A DNA stretch of 64,000 bases from Doris montereyensis (lineage: Eukaryota; Mollusca; Gastropoda; Nudibranchia; Dorididae), in assembly GCA_037039925.1 (NCBI GenBank), contig JAXRKP010000594.1:33501-97500 (forward strand), read 5' to 3'. A program made the translations under genes and the position numbers. This document shows, one piece after another, positions 1-55,434 of the stretch (position 1 is its first letter; every line of letters begins with the position of its first letter). The notes beneath the pieces are model-generated. The model did not search any database. It saw only the letters and a list, made by a program, of their open reading frames with translations, and had not been told where the DNA came from.

Positions 1-829
1 TTCATAGTCCAGCTCGATTATGAATATACATAAAGATGTAAAATGTAAAACTACAACAAACACATAGATTCCAAATATGATGACTGCAAAGCTTATATTA
101 AACATCCCACAATGGATGGCTGTGACTTTATAGACTTGAGGAATCAGGAAGCATGTGTAGGCTTCAATACCCAACTAGCAAAATGGCCAATCGCAGAGCA
201 ATTTTATCCTTGACATTTAACAGTTCACTTCTTTCCCACACAGTTTGCATACCACCAGAAGATGAAAGACACGTATTTATTAAGTTTCAAATTTATACAA
301 AAAGTTTCCAGAAACTAGAATAATATTTCCCATTTGTTTCACTTATTAAATTCCACACTTCATTTCATTTCAGCTTCGTTAACAATGTCTAGGAAGGGTT
401 TTAATGCTTTATTTTACACAAACGTCTACAGCAATCAATTTGACAAGAGCTGTAACTTCGATGGCAGTATTATGTTGCATCAGAGGTAATATTTCAGTTG
501 AGGGGAAAATGTTAGATTCTACACAAAACAAGTTAAAGCAAAAAACGTATACATGTATACATCAATACATACTTTACATTCTATCTGGCCTCATTGGCAA
601 TATGGTATTACAAAACAAATAAAGCAACACATACAGAAACAAATAAACACAAATTGACGATGCTAACATCTTGCTGGCTCAAAATTATATTGTTTGTACT
701 ACATATACCCTCATTTTGAGAAAAAAGGCTGTAAAGTTCTCAGTCGGAAAGTGAATCGAGAGTGACGACAAAATGCATTTGAAATTGGTGACAAACGTAG
801 ATCGAATTTAGTTGCAATTTTAGTGAGAT
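1..829. other. No gene recognised
   Basis: AT-rich sequence left of the first SINE. Short open frames on both strands show no known motif. It may be intronic for the DUF389 gene, whose 3' exons are still missing. Confidence 0.4.
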
Positions 830-1111
830 GTGGCGTCGATGGCTGAGCGATTAAGTTGCCCCGGAATGGGGATCTTGATGTTCAAATCCTAGCAAAGCTA
901 GGTCCAAGGTTGTGCTCCTTGGGAAAGACACATAACATGAATTTTCCCCACTCTACCCAGGTGCAAATGGGTACAAGCACTAGCTTGGGTATAACCTGTG
1001 TCCAGGAGGTGATTATTATCACCTGCTCTGTTTCATACTATATAAACCAGGATACGCTCCGGCTCTATGGGCCGTGTAACGGCCATGAAGGAACTTTCCT
1101 TTTTTACTTTT
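830..1111 (+). mobile_element. tRNA-derived SINE, family 1, copy 1
   Basis: The head resembles a tRNA-Ser-like gene: A box TGGCTGAGCGATTAAG, then GGGGATCTTGATGTTCAAATCC as B-box region. The body contains CCCACTCTACCCAGGTGCAAATGGG and a tail ending in ACTTTCCTTTTTTACTTTT. Copies with the same order lie at 6715-7003 (minus), 8132-8432 (plus) and, truncated, near 35420-35620. Confidence 0.8.
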
Positions 1112-3524
1112 AGTGTGACAGAATGATTACCAAATGTGAATCTGCAATTGATTATCATTCCAAAATCATGAAATGTATAATTAGGACATTATTAGGATAT
1201 TACAATTCTGAGCCAACGATTGGGCAGATGATGTCATGTGTCATGGAAATGTTGCTTTTGGTTTGGTTTTGATTTCTATTTTCCTTCACGTTGTGGTATG
1301 TCATCAAGAAAGGAATATATAGACAGTGAATGGGAGAATGAAACATAAATAAAATGTAACACCAAAGAAATGTATCTTTTTGGACAAATCTTTTTTTATC
1401 TATCTTATCTTGAGATCTCAACCACATAAAAACCTACATATATAAGTCTATTTTAACCAGACATACAAATACATGTACATTGCTAAGGGCTATTGCCAAC
1501 AAAGCAAGGTGAAAGTCCAATACTGGTGTAGCATTACGCATGTATCATACGAAGCTAGTGTGTAGGTTTAAAGGGGTGGCATCAAAATAAATAATAACAC
1601 AGTAGTGATTGCCTAAATGCCTGGTACTTGGGAAGCACAGAAAACGGGCATTTAGACGAGACAGGCATTTAGGCGAAAGCAGGTCAGGGGCAACAATCTG
1701 GGGGGGGGCACTCAGATTCATAATCCTCATGTTAAAATCAAGACAATGGACAGACAAGGATAAACATTCATAGCCAGATCGTTTGGTTTGAAAAGTCGTC
1801 AGTTTTATGAACATTTTAACGCGAGAAACAACTCTTGAACACTGGGGTGGTGAGTGTGCGTATCATCGCTCGCCACAAAGATTTAAAGGAACAATGGATT
1901 CGATGAGACCGGAAGCAATAAAACTGTTCACACCTTATCCCTCAATTGCACACACACACACACACACACACAAAGCTCCATCCCTCTCAATCACCCATTA
2001 TCATGCCACCGCAGACCATAATGAATATACCACAAATGTACCACAAATGCACAAATATTCCGCAGGCTTATTTCCTAGCATGGATACAGCCAGAGACAAA
2101 ATTGTTGACACATACCAATCGCAATATAACGTGTATATATGTGTACAACTGGAACCCACAAACAAAGAGGAAAGCAAGAAAGCCATGGTTGATTTGGCTG
2201 GGAAATGAATGTGTACATGATAAATATTAAGTTCACTCGGAAACATTCGGAAAAAGAGGTACAGGAGCTAAAGCTAGAGGAATAAAGGTGAATAATAAGG
2301 TAGCACATACCATATTATATGTTGGTCTTTATTGGTGAATGAGAACTGAAACAAGTAAAACTGAACCTGAAATAAAAATTAACAATCCCACCCCCAGAAC
2401 TAGCATTTCACCTTCATCTATCCCACTCCAAGCTCTGGAAAGCAAATAATATTGAGGAAAGTATGCAAATTGTCTAAAGTTCAAGTAATTTAAAAATTTG
2501 TTCCTCATAAATACAATAAACTATAAAAGAAAAATCAACACCATTCTATAACTAAAATTCTACTATCTCTATCATTGAATTACTCAGCACCCTTTCATAA
2601 ATGTTAGTTGTACTAGCCCATGAATGGCACAACTTTAAATCCATTGTTTTATAGATTTAGTTTGTAACTTAGCTATATTTTCCTATTATTGCAGTTAGAT
2701 AAGTGGAATTTTGCTGCATACACTTTCTACAATTTAATTCCTCTTGACATTTATTTTTATTTTTACTACAAATAAGTCTTATCTTTTAAAATACTTCTAG
2801 TATATTTTCCTCTCTTTTTTTATACATGGTCTGAATCTTTTTCATTTTGTCATATGTATTGATTCAGCTAATCTTTCAACACTTAATCCATATATATAAA
2901 AGAAAATTTCACCATCTTAAAATTTTGAACAAAATTAAATACAGAAATGTCCCAATGTGAACCTTTGATATTAGTGTTGAAAAATCATCACCTAAAGAAA
3001 TATCCCTTTCCCATCAAAACAATCATTTTCATTCATCATTTAAAAGCGCTAGCAGAGAGTGTCAAGAAACATGAGATATTATCTCCAAAGATGTGAAGTC
3101 GTTTTAATTGAGAATGTGAATCATAGTTGTGTGAAATGACCAAAATAAATTCGAGAAAAATCTTTCCAGTTGGGTCTGAGACTAAGTCAAAATAAAACTC
3201 AGCAGTAGCACTGATAACACTGAAGTTTTTTAAAAACAGATCTGAACACAGCACTTTAAAATCAACATTGGATCAAGATTTTGTGGTTAAATTAACAATC
3301 ATGCGCACTGACTGCAACACACAAGAATTAAGTTAGTCAGTTGCTTTGAAGAAGGAGAAGAAGAAAAACATGGCAGCTGGTTTTTGTCACAGTTTAGTCA
3401 CACTGTGGTAAGAGACTTAAAAAGCAGGCAACATTTAAACAATAAAATACATTCTTAAAATCTAAGGATTAAGTAAGATGAAGGATTGCAAAGACACTTA
3501 TCACTTGAATCATATGCGACTGAC
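1112..3524. other. No gene recognised; small repeats
   Basis: Contains a 12-bp inverted repeat (1611-1622 with 1663-1674), a (CA)n run at 1949-1971 and AT-rich filler. No exon continuing the DUF389 protein after its W-P-T-x-E-M element could be found on the minus strand. Confidence 0.4.
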
Positions 3525-23235
<19,711 letters not shown>

Positions 23236-23544
23236 GACTTAAATTGACATCTGTTTACTATGATAAACATAAAGAAGGCATGTCTTCATATCAATAAAGG
23301 TGAGCAACACATAAAATTTTAATTTGTGTACAAACTTTCTATAACTGAAATATTTGCAAAGAAATTGAGTCAGACGTTTGAGAATTGAAAAGTGGTGAAA
23401 ATCAACATGAAATATATTTTATCCATCTTTATGAAAAATTGTACAACATATATCTATAGCTTGACTGGAGATTCTAAGAAAAGATAAAGCCAACATTACT
23501 TTCAAAGTTAAAAGGAAGAAAAATAGGTTTGTAAACAGACTTGT

Positions 23545-25955
23545 ACGGGAGTAAATGATCCCGCCCTCCATGAATCTCCTGCTGCCTTGCAGACGGGTCT
23601 TGGCCGACCAAAGACTAAGGAAGTTAACCCTAACATAAAATAACAACCTGCTGCCTTGCATACTGGTCTTGTATAACTAAAAGCTAAGGGAGTTAACCCT
23701 GACAGAAAATAACAAGGCCTGGTAGGGGGCCTCAAGATGGCAGCCCCACCATCTACCTAGGGTACAGTGGGCTAATCCCCTGCTTATCCAAAACCAAACA
23801 GATTCAGAGAAATAAATATAATATAACCCGCTGATCTTTCGAAGACGAACTTGGATACAAGTACGGGCTGTGATTTTTAGAACATGGAATGTTAGGGCAA
23901 TAAATGGAAAAAAGTAGAATTAGTTGAAGAAATGGAAAAATTCAAAGTAGATATTTTGGCTATTACAGAAACAAAGAAAAAGGACAAGGAATAGAAAATG
24001 TAGGACCGAATCATATTTTAATCTTCTCAAGACTAGATGTCAAAGATAGAGCTAGAGCAGGAGTAGGCTTCCTAGTCCATAAAAGGCATGAAAAGCTACT
24101 AGAAAGTTGGAAATTTATAAGCCCACGGCTACTAAAGGAAAATATCAAACCAAATGGACGAGAAATTAAATTATTATGAGCTTACGGACCAAACGAAGAT
24201 GCAACTAAAGAAAAAAAGATATCTTCGAAAATGATTTACATGCAGAGAATCTTAAACCCAAACAGGAACTAATACTTTTAGGAGATTTAAACACTAGAGT
24301 AGGCAACAATGTAGAAATATCAGGAGGAGTAATAGGTAAACAAAGAGAGACAACAACTTTTCCAAATGGAAAGAGACTAATAGATTTTTACCTAAAGAAT
24401 AACAGGAAAAAAAGCCAACACCTTTTTCCCCCTCATAAAGATACCACAAATATACAAGAGTAAATGAAGACAGATGTGAAAAGTCAATGATAGACTACAT
24501 AATAGTTAGTAGCTCCTTTTTACAGTACATTGGATACAAGAGTAAACAGAGGAGCATAAATATTGAGTGATCATCACTTAGTGATTGCCAAAATGAGATT
24601 ACTGACTGAAAAAAACAAACAGAAAAGGAAAGAGAAGAAAGCTATTTAACTCAACATAGAGGAACTAAATAAACCAGTAATAAAACAGGTATATCAATCT
24701 AGGATAAAAATATTTATCAGTGAAAGACAGATGGATCTGAATGACAGCACAATATAAGAAAAGTGGCAGATGTATAAAGTAACACTCCTCAGTTGTACTG
24801 AAGAGGTCTGTGGTAGGAAACAAATTAAAGGAGATAGGAAAAGAACAGCATGGTGGAATGAGAATGTCAAGACTAAGAGCAAAGAAAAGAAGGATGCCTG
24901 GAAGAAATACTTGCAAACAAAGAGACCAGAGGATCGGATTGATTACATGAATAAAAGAACTATCGCCAAAGAGGAAGTGAGGAAAACAAAACAGGAACAA
25001 TGGGAAGAGTTTGGACAAAGACTTCAAGAAAGCTATGAAGGAAATCAAAAGCTGTTCTGGGGGGGCAATGAAGACCATTAGAAAGACCAAAGCAATACGA
25101 CAAATTAAGAATACCAAAGGAGAAATAATGAAAGAAGACGGTGAAATCATGGAAACATGGAGAAGTCATTTTCACAAACTACATAATTCCTCCAGAATGT
25201 ATGAAACAAGGAGTAAAGGTCAATTAGTAAGAGTAACAAATAATCCAGAGGAGACAGCTGAAGATATAGATATATCAATGGAAGAAATCCAAACAGCTAT
25301 AAGAAAAGTGAAATTAGGAAAAGCCCCAGGAGCAGATCAAGTTTATCCAGAAATGATTAAAAACCAAGGGAGTGAGGCAGACAAACTACTAAATGCAATA
25401 TGTCAAGAAGCATGGAAGTTCAAACAGGTACCAGACGACTGGAAAAAGGAACGGTAGTACCAATACATAAAAAAGGATCAACTATGGAATGCTCAAACTA
25501 TAGAGGGATATCACTACTTAGCGTACCAGGAAAAGTGTATGTCAGGATTCTGGAAATGAGACTAAGGAAAAGAGTAGAGGATCAGATTGAAGAACACCAG
25601 AGTGGATTAAGACCAGGAAGAAGTGTACAAGATCACATATTTACAATTAGACAAATAATAGAAAAATTCCTTGACAGAAACATTGACTTGCACCTGTGTT
25701 TTATTGACTTAGAAAATGCATTTGACACTGTGAGGAGGGATGAACTATGGCATTCTTTTAAAAGAACACAACGTAGAGCAAAATTTAATAGAAGCTATTA
25801 AAAGTTTTTACAATAAACCAACATGCGCAGTGAGGGTAGCTGGAAATGTATCTGAAGAATTTGATGTAAATATAGGAGTAAGACAGGGTTGTATCCTAAG
25901 TCCTCTTTTGTTTATCACATTTATGGAATCAGTCGCAGCGGCATCCTCAAACATT
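23545..25955 (+). mobile_element. RTE-like LINE, family B, copy A, 3'-truncated
   Basis: The 5' end CGGGAGTAAATGATCC and the repeated CTGCTGCCTTGCAG block match the copy at 59059. Pieces of endonuclease (TWNVRAINGK-type) and of reverse transcriptase (KLGKAPGADQVYPEM, NYRGISLLSVPGKVYVRILE, FIDLENAFDTVR, NIGVRQGCILSPLLF) lie in broken frames. It stops abruptly before the catalytic FADD region, where an inverted piece begins. Confidence 0.85.
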
Positions 25956-26570
25956 TTTCTTCTATTGTGCTTTCCTTCAGATCCATCTGTCTTTCGCTGA
26001 TAGATCTTTTTTCATCCTTGATTGGTACATTTCTTTTACTATTGGTTTATTTAGTTCTTCTATTTTGAGTTTAGTAGCTTTCTTCTCTTTCCTTTTCTGT
26101 TTATTTTCTTCAGTTAATAGTCTCATTTTGGCTATCACTGGGTGATGATCACTAAATATTTCTGCTCCTTTGTTTACTCTAGTATCCATTGTACTGTAAA
26201 AAGGGAGCTGCTAACTATTATGTAGTCTATCATTGTCTTTTCACATCTGTCTTCATTTACTCTTGTATATTTGTGGATATCTTTATGAGGAAAAATGTGT
26301 TAGTTATTTTCATGTTATTCTTTAGGCAAAAATCTATGAACTATGAGTCTCTCTCCATTTGGAGAAATTGTTGTCTCTCCTTCTTTACCTATTACTCCTT
26401 CTGATGTTTCTAGATTGTTGACTACTCTAGCGTTTAAATCTCCTAAAACCATTAATTCCTGTTTGCGTTTGAGATTCTCTGCAGCTATATGTAAATCATT
26501 TTCGAAGATATCTTTTTCTTCTTTGGTGGCATCTTCAAGTAAAATTGCATTTACCAATTAAGGCTGAAAC
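25956..26570 (-). mobile_element. Inverted 5' piece of an RTE-like LINE of family B
   Basis: The minus strand reads the endonuclease region: EKDIFENDLHIAAENLKRKQ, LMVLGDLNARV, then SDHHPVIAKMRLLTEENK and YQSRMKKDLSAKDRW. It is joined tail-first to the truncated 3' side of copy A at about 25955. Confidence 0.8.
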
Positions 26571-27605
26571 TAACGAATTTGGTACAAATCTGTTTTTCTT
26601 CCTTGTAACTTTGAAATTAATGGTGGGGGGGGGCAGGCTCTTTTAAGAGTAAATGGAAGAAAAATTGCATCTAGACTCATTAAGAATGAAACAAAATAGG
26701 AAGCAGTTAAACAGATCTCTGGATCTAGATCTAGATCTAAAGAGGAACTTTAAAGTATGCAAAGACAATATGTAATAGAATATGAACAGATCGTAAACTC
26801 ATGTCTTAATGAAATTATATACCATTACGAATGAGAATACTATCATGTGTAACTATATCAGTCGCTTATAATCTATAGAAACTTTGCAGGTCATCTAGAT
26901 TATAGTGCAGTGGTCCTTTTTAGGTACTAAACCTGGCAAGTTTCATAGATGAATTCATTGAAGAACCATTCATGATTAAATAAATAATGGACACACACAC
27001 ACACACACAGTGTGTGCGTCTTGCATGTCGACCTCCACTGAACCATTCATACCGATTCACTGAACCCCTGGGGTAGGATGGAACCCCGGTTAATAACCAC
27101 TGTTCTGGTAGCAGGGAAACAAAAAGTAAGGATACTTAGCGCCTCTAAACTATAATACACTAGTTAGATCTAGATCTAGATCTAGATTTCTCTAGATCTA
27201 GACAATGGAGAATCTTAAGTCGTTAAAAGGAGATGACTTTAAATTATTAAAAAAATTGAAAGAGCATTCAATTTTCTTCGTCCTCTTTCATGTAAAAGTC
27301 ACTCTTCCAGTAAATGCTCAACCCAGCTGATTGTTTTAAAGTTAATACCTTCGCATTTCCCTTGTTTATCATCAGAGGGCGTCACCGAGGTTATTGTTTT
27401 GTATTGTTTCGTACACCGTTTGACATTTTACATTTTCTTCATCTCATCGAGTTGAAAATCGTCACTCACATCAATATATTATGAATTCGATCCTTATTCG
27501 TTATATCGGATTGTTCGTGAATTTCGACTTCGAAAATGATAGGCCTAACATTTTATGAACAACATTAAAGACAACAATATCTACTACTACTGCTGCTGTT
27601 CATGG
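26571..27605. other. Intergenic region upstream of STK11 with TAGATC hexamer runs
   Basis: No gene seen. CTAGAT/GATCTA runs lie at 26722-26738 and 27165-27203, and a (CA)n run at 26992-27011. The interval may include the divergent promoter region for STK11, but no promoter element was resolved. Confidence 0.5.
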
Positions 27606-27693
27606 CAAAAGTCATTATAATAAACCTTAGATTAGCAACAGTAGAAACATTTTCCTTTTTCTTTCAACCCTGGTAAGGCTATGACCGGTACAT
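27606..27693 (+). repeat. Short interspersed repeat, copy 1 (5' of STK11)
   Basis: GTCATTATAATAAACCTTAG, then TTAGCAACAGTAGAAACATT, CCTTTTTCTTTCAACCCTGG and CTATGACCGGTA. The same order recurs at 28541-28632. Confidence 0.75.
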
Positions 27694-27728
27694 GTACTAC
27701 TACTACGGCTACTATTACTGCTGCCACT

Positions 27729-27731
27729 ACC

Positions 27732-27803
<72 letters not shown>

Positions 27804-27815
27804 TTACTACTAGTA
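27729..27815 (+). repeat. (CTA)n microsatellite ahead of STK11
   Basis: About 80 bp of CTA repeats ending in a CTAGTAGTAG palindromic edge, roughly 0.4 kb upstream of the STK11 start codon. Confidence 0.95.
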
Positions 27816-28203
27816 GTAGTACTACTGCATACGCCTAACGATAATGAAGGCGAAAACGCGGAGGTTAAATAAGAACAAGGGAGTGACAATGAATGTCTTT
27901 CGTTTCTGATATCTTCTTTACTTTCAGAATTAAGTGATCCCTTACTTTTATTACAGGAAGTACTAGGTTTATGGATCCAGCAATTTTTTTTTCTGTTCGT
28001 AAATTGAGTAGGCCTTTACTGAAGAAATGGGATGACGGGGGTCAGAGATTGTCCTCCTTCCCAGCTATCTGATACCCCGTATTCGATACCTCCTTTTTCA
28101 CGAATATCAAAGTAAGGAACTTAGGCCGAATGGTTGTTGGAAAACAGCGGTAGAGATGTTCATGAGCTCACCTTGATTTGTCTTGCATTTGCTCAATAAA
28201 ACC
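27816..28203 (+). promoter_or_regulatory. STK11: Presumed STK11 5' leader and proximal upstream region
   Basis: Lies directly upstream of the start codon. The leader immediately before the ATG reads in frame without a stop back to 28183, but no other ATG suits homology. No TATA box or CpG-rich core was recognised, so the transcription start is not placed. Confidence 0.3.
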
Positions 28204-48029
<19,826 letters not shown>

Positions 48030-48612
48030 TTTATTGATCTATTTATTGACTCTTTCGTTAAATGAATGGTTTTCAGTCGTCAGTCATCTGCTGTGTCATA
48101 CAACTGAGCGCCATGTTCCAATGGACCTTCCCATTCAGCACATGACGCTTGCGTTCTGCTGATCCCCACCTATTCAGCATTGGTGATGGCAGGATTTTAG
48201 AAGCATGATCGTATTCAGAATGTCTTACTTTATTCATAAGGCCATGTTCTGGTGAAAAAATTATACATACTATTTTATTCACGAGACCATGTTTTGGTTG
48301 GAAAAAATTGTACATACTTTAAAATCTTAACATTCTAGAAAGCAAAGCTTGCTGTGTATGGACTTAAGTCTTAGGATGTCCTTCAAAATCAGTTTATATA
48401 ACTTCTTGTTACCATTCTGTTTTAAATTATAGCAGGTGAATTTTGAACGTTTTACTTTACAGCTGGCATAAATATGTAATGAATGTATTCAAGTTCGGTA
48501 ACTTTTGCATTGTTTCAATTTTTAGATTTCATTATGTGCGGTTTATGCCAGATTTTATGAAGTGTTAAGTAAATCATTTTTCCTTCACTCTTGAGTTGGA
48601 GAAAATTCTCAT

Positions 48613-49465
48613 TTAACACTTTGTCTGCCACCAGTGAATGTCAATGAGAAATGTACCTATGCATGCTACTATCAAATCTAGTCCCAAAAGGATGTGTTAT
48701 TTTGACCTAGACTCTAACACCATAACTTATAGTTCAAATAGGTTGGTTTCATTTAAAACATGTTACTTCAAGCCAAACACTTCTGAGTGAACGACTTTTC
48801 GGCTGATTGTTATGTAATTTTGAGCGTCACAATCAACCTCCCCACACTTTGGAGGAAGATGCTATGTATCGAGTCATCTAAATTGATCCAGATTCTGACT
48901 TTTTATGACAACGGACTGGTCATAGGTGACAAGATTGGAGGAGGGATCTAGTATTGACCCAACAACTGAGGATTTAGATCCCAAACAATCCTGATGTTAG
49001 TGTCACTTCACCTAAGAGTGTGATGGGGATGCAGAAAATGGATATGTGAGTGTGGCAGCACTGCCTACTGATAGAAGGAAAACAGACAGATGGAAATGGA
49101 TAATATTGTAAAAAAAAAAAAAGTTTTTTTTATAAATAGTTTCAAAACAGCTGTAGGTATGTCCTGAATACACATTTGAATTTAAAAACACTTTATTATC
49201 AATATGTATACAGAATAACTATTTTTTTTCCTAATAATACTATCAAAACAATATGGCCACCATGATCTCAGGACCAAAAACCTTTCTGTATTCACAAAAT
49301 TTCATGCATCATCGTATGAACCTCGACATGTACAAATGTCAACACCTTTGCTTTAATTTTTCTTGTTCAGCTAATTCTTTTCTTTATCAGCCCATTTTTC
49401 TTTTGATATGCCTGTGGTAATAGAACATCCATAGGCTCAAATTCAAGTGGCAGACAAAATGTTAT
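48613..49465. mobile_element. piggyBac-like element, internally decayed
   Basis: Left TTAACACTTTGTCTGCCAC and right GTGGCAGACAAAATGTTAT are complementary over about 16 bp with TTAA on the left and a mutated TTAT on the right. The C-A/C-TTTG-x-CTGCCA terminus resembles piggyBac ends. The interior shows no intact transposase. Confidence 0.6.
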
Positions 49466-49530
49466 CAGTATGGCATTAATCTCCAAAAAATTTTAATGAG
49501 TTTCAAAAAGATATTTAACACTCAATAACA

Positions 49531-49590
49531 AGGGTTCTTTTACAAACAAATGAAAACACAAGGGTTCTTTTACAAACAAATGAAAACACA
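49531..49590 (+). repeat. Perfect 30-bp tandem duplication
   Basis: AGGGTTCTTTTACAAACAAA followed by TGAAAACACA, twice in a row without a difference. Confidence 0.97.
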
Positions 49591-50673
49591 ACAATTTTAA
49601 CTCATAAAATGTGTAAAAATGTAATGGTTGAGAAAAATGACCAAAAAATGTTATCATTCCAGAAGATATACTTAGTTAACGTTAGAGAAGTATTACACTG
49701 TAGTCTTTTTTCTTTTACTTGGCGACTCAGAGAACAGAAAAGAATAAGAAAATATGGACACAGCAGTCTAAAAATTGAATGCTTATATATTGTTGTTCTG
49801 TGATATTCACATTCTCATCATGGTAGTATGGTCCTATTAAGAGAAGTAGACTAAGTTTAAATATGTAACTCATTCACATAAATCCCAGGTACAAAAAGTG
49901 GACAATAGATTACTGCTAGGTGTGGGCAGTAGATAATTGACATTTTAACAGGAAACTCATACCATATCAAATCCCAGCATCATGTGGAAAGCTACCACCC
50001 ATTCTTTCAAACATGCTGCTTTTGGTACTGTGATCTTGATGTGTATGAGTCATGAGGCCATGTTTCTATTTCTAGTTTACTTTTAGCTTACCTACATGAT
50101 GGATGAACATGTTGAACAATATTATACAGGGAATGAAAGGTTTTAAGATGAAATGTTTTCCAAACTTTTTGATTAATCATAGATTGTTGTATTGTAATGT
50201 ATCCATGCTGACGAAAATAAAACACCACCACCCTGTATAACTTTTAATAATAAAAAATCTTGTTTCTGATATAGGCTTGAAATGAAACAATTTATTATCA
50301 CATTGGGTCCAAGGAAACAAATTATCAATTGATCGTTAACCTTTTGGAATAAAAAAAGATCTTCCAATATGCATGGTAGAGTTGTCACGAAAAATGTCAT
50401 TGTAAATATGAAAAGCTCAAGGCTTGAGTTACTCACATATATATTTATAGGAGAATAGGACTTGGAATCTCTGAGACTCCTGTGAATCGTACTTTATTAA
50501 AAATAATCATACTAGAACTCAATGAATTGGTGGCCTTACACCCATAATTAATAATTAAATAATTTTAGTTTCTCTGAAAAAAATTGTACATTCTGAAAAG
50601 AATTGAGGAACAGGGTTGTATTGGTTTTATGTTATTCATCCAATCAAACACAAATTCTACACATATTATCGTC

Positions 50674-51082
50674 GGTGAAACTGTCTTAATGCGCACGTCG
50701 ATGATTTATGGGATGTGAGATTTGTCCTTTATATGATTAAACCCATGCTTCTTTTATGTCTTCATAAATATTGGAGGCTATGAATCAATGGAGAGGCTTC
50801 TGTTATGCGCATGATCTAAATGAAGATTTCCGTTTTTCTTCCTGCCTTGAAAGTCTAACCTCGTAAGTTAAAGAGCAGACTTTCTTGTTTAGATCTTTTA
50901 AAAAGTTCAGTTTTTGCCGTATAAGTCCATTTTGTGCACAATGGATTATTATTTTCCTTCACTAGATGTTAAAACTGAAGTAGTTTTTGTAATCCAAAAA
51001 TAGTGTTTGCAGCCCTATTCGGTGATTTATTACACATTTTTGCGTCCTGAAAAATTACGTCATGGATTTAGACAGTTTCACC
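50674..51082. mobile_element. MITE candidate, ends GGTGAAACTGTCT
   Basis: Left GGTGAAACTGTCTTAAT and right complement GGTGAAACTGTCTAAAT form 16-of-17 inverted repeats 409 bp apart. No clear target duplication, no ORF. Confidence 0.6.
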
Positions 51083-55002
<3,920 letters not shown>

Positions 55003-55175
55003 CTTCTCTCTTTGTCTTTCTTTTTTCTTTGCACTTCATACCTTTCGTTTCTTTTCTCTTCTGTTCTCATCCTTATTACATGTATCAATCATATCACTGT
55101 CTCCTTCCCTTGTCTTCTAAGCTCCACTCTTTATATCTCGTTTTCTAATCTCCCTTGTAACTTTGTGATGCCTAA

Positions 55176-55177
<2 letters not shown>

Positions 55178-55240
<63 letters not shown>
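55178..55240 (+). repeat. (AGT)n microsatellite
   Basis: About 63 bp of pure AGT. Confidence 0.97.
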
Positions 55241-55434
55241 CGGTGTAATAGTATTTAAGTGTGTAGATATTACGATACTAATATTATATTACTCATGTAT
55301 TGTCTGATGAAGGATTATACCTGAAACGTCACATGTTCTTCATAGGTGCTGCCATTTATTGTTGTTTATCACTTTAGAAAGTTATGTCACTGATTTGAAT
55401 CATAGGTGTATTAGTTATAGCAAAATTGGTACAT

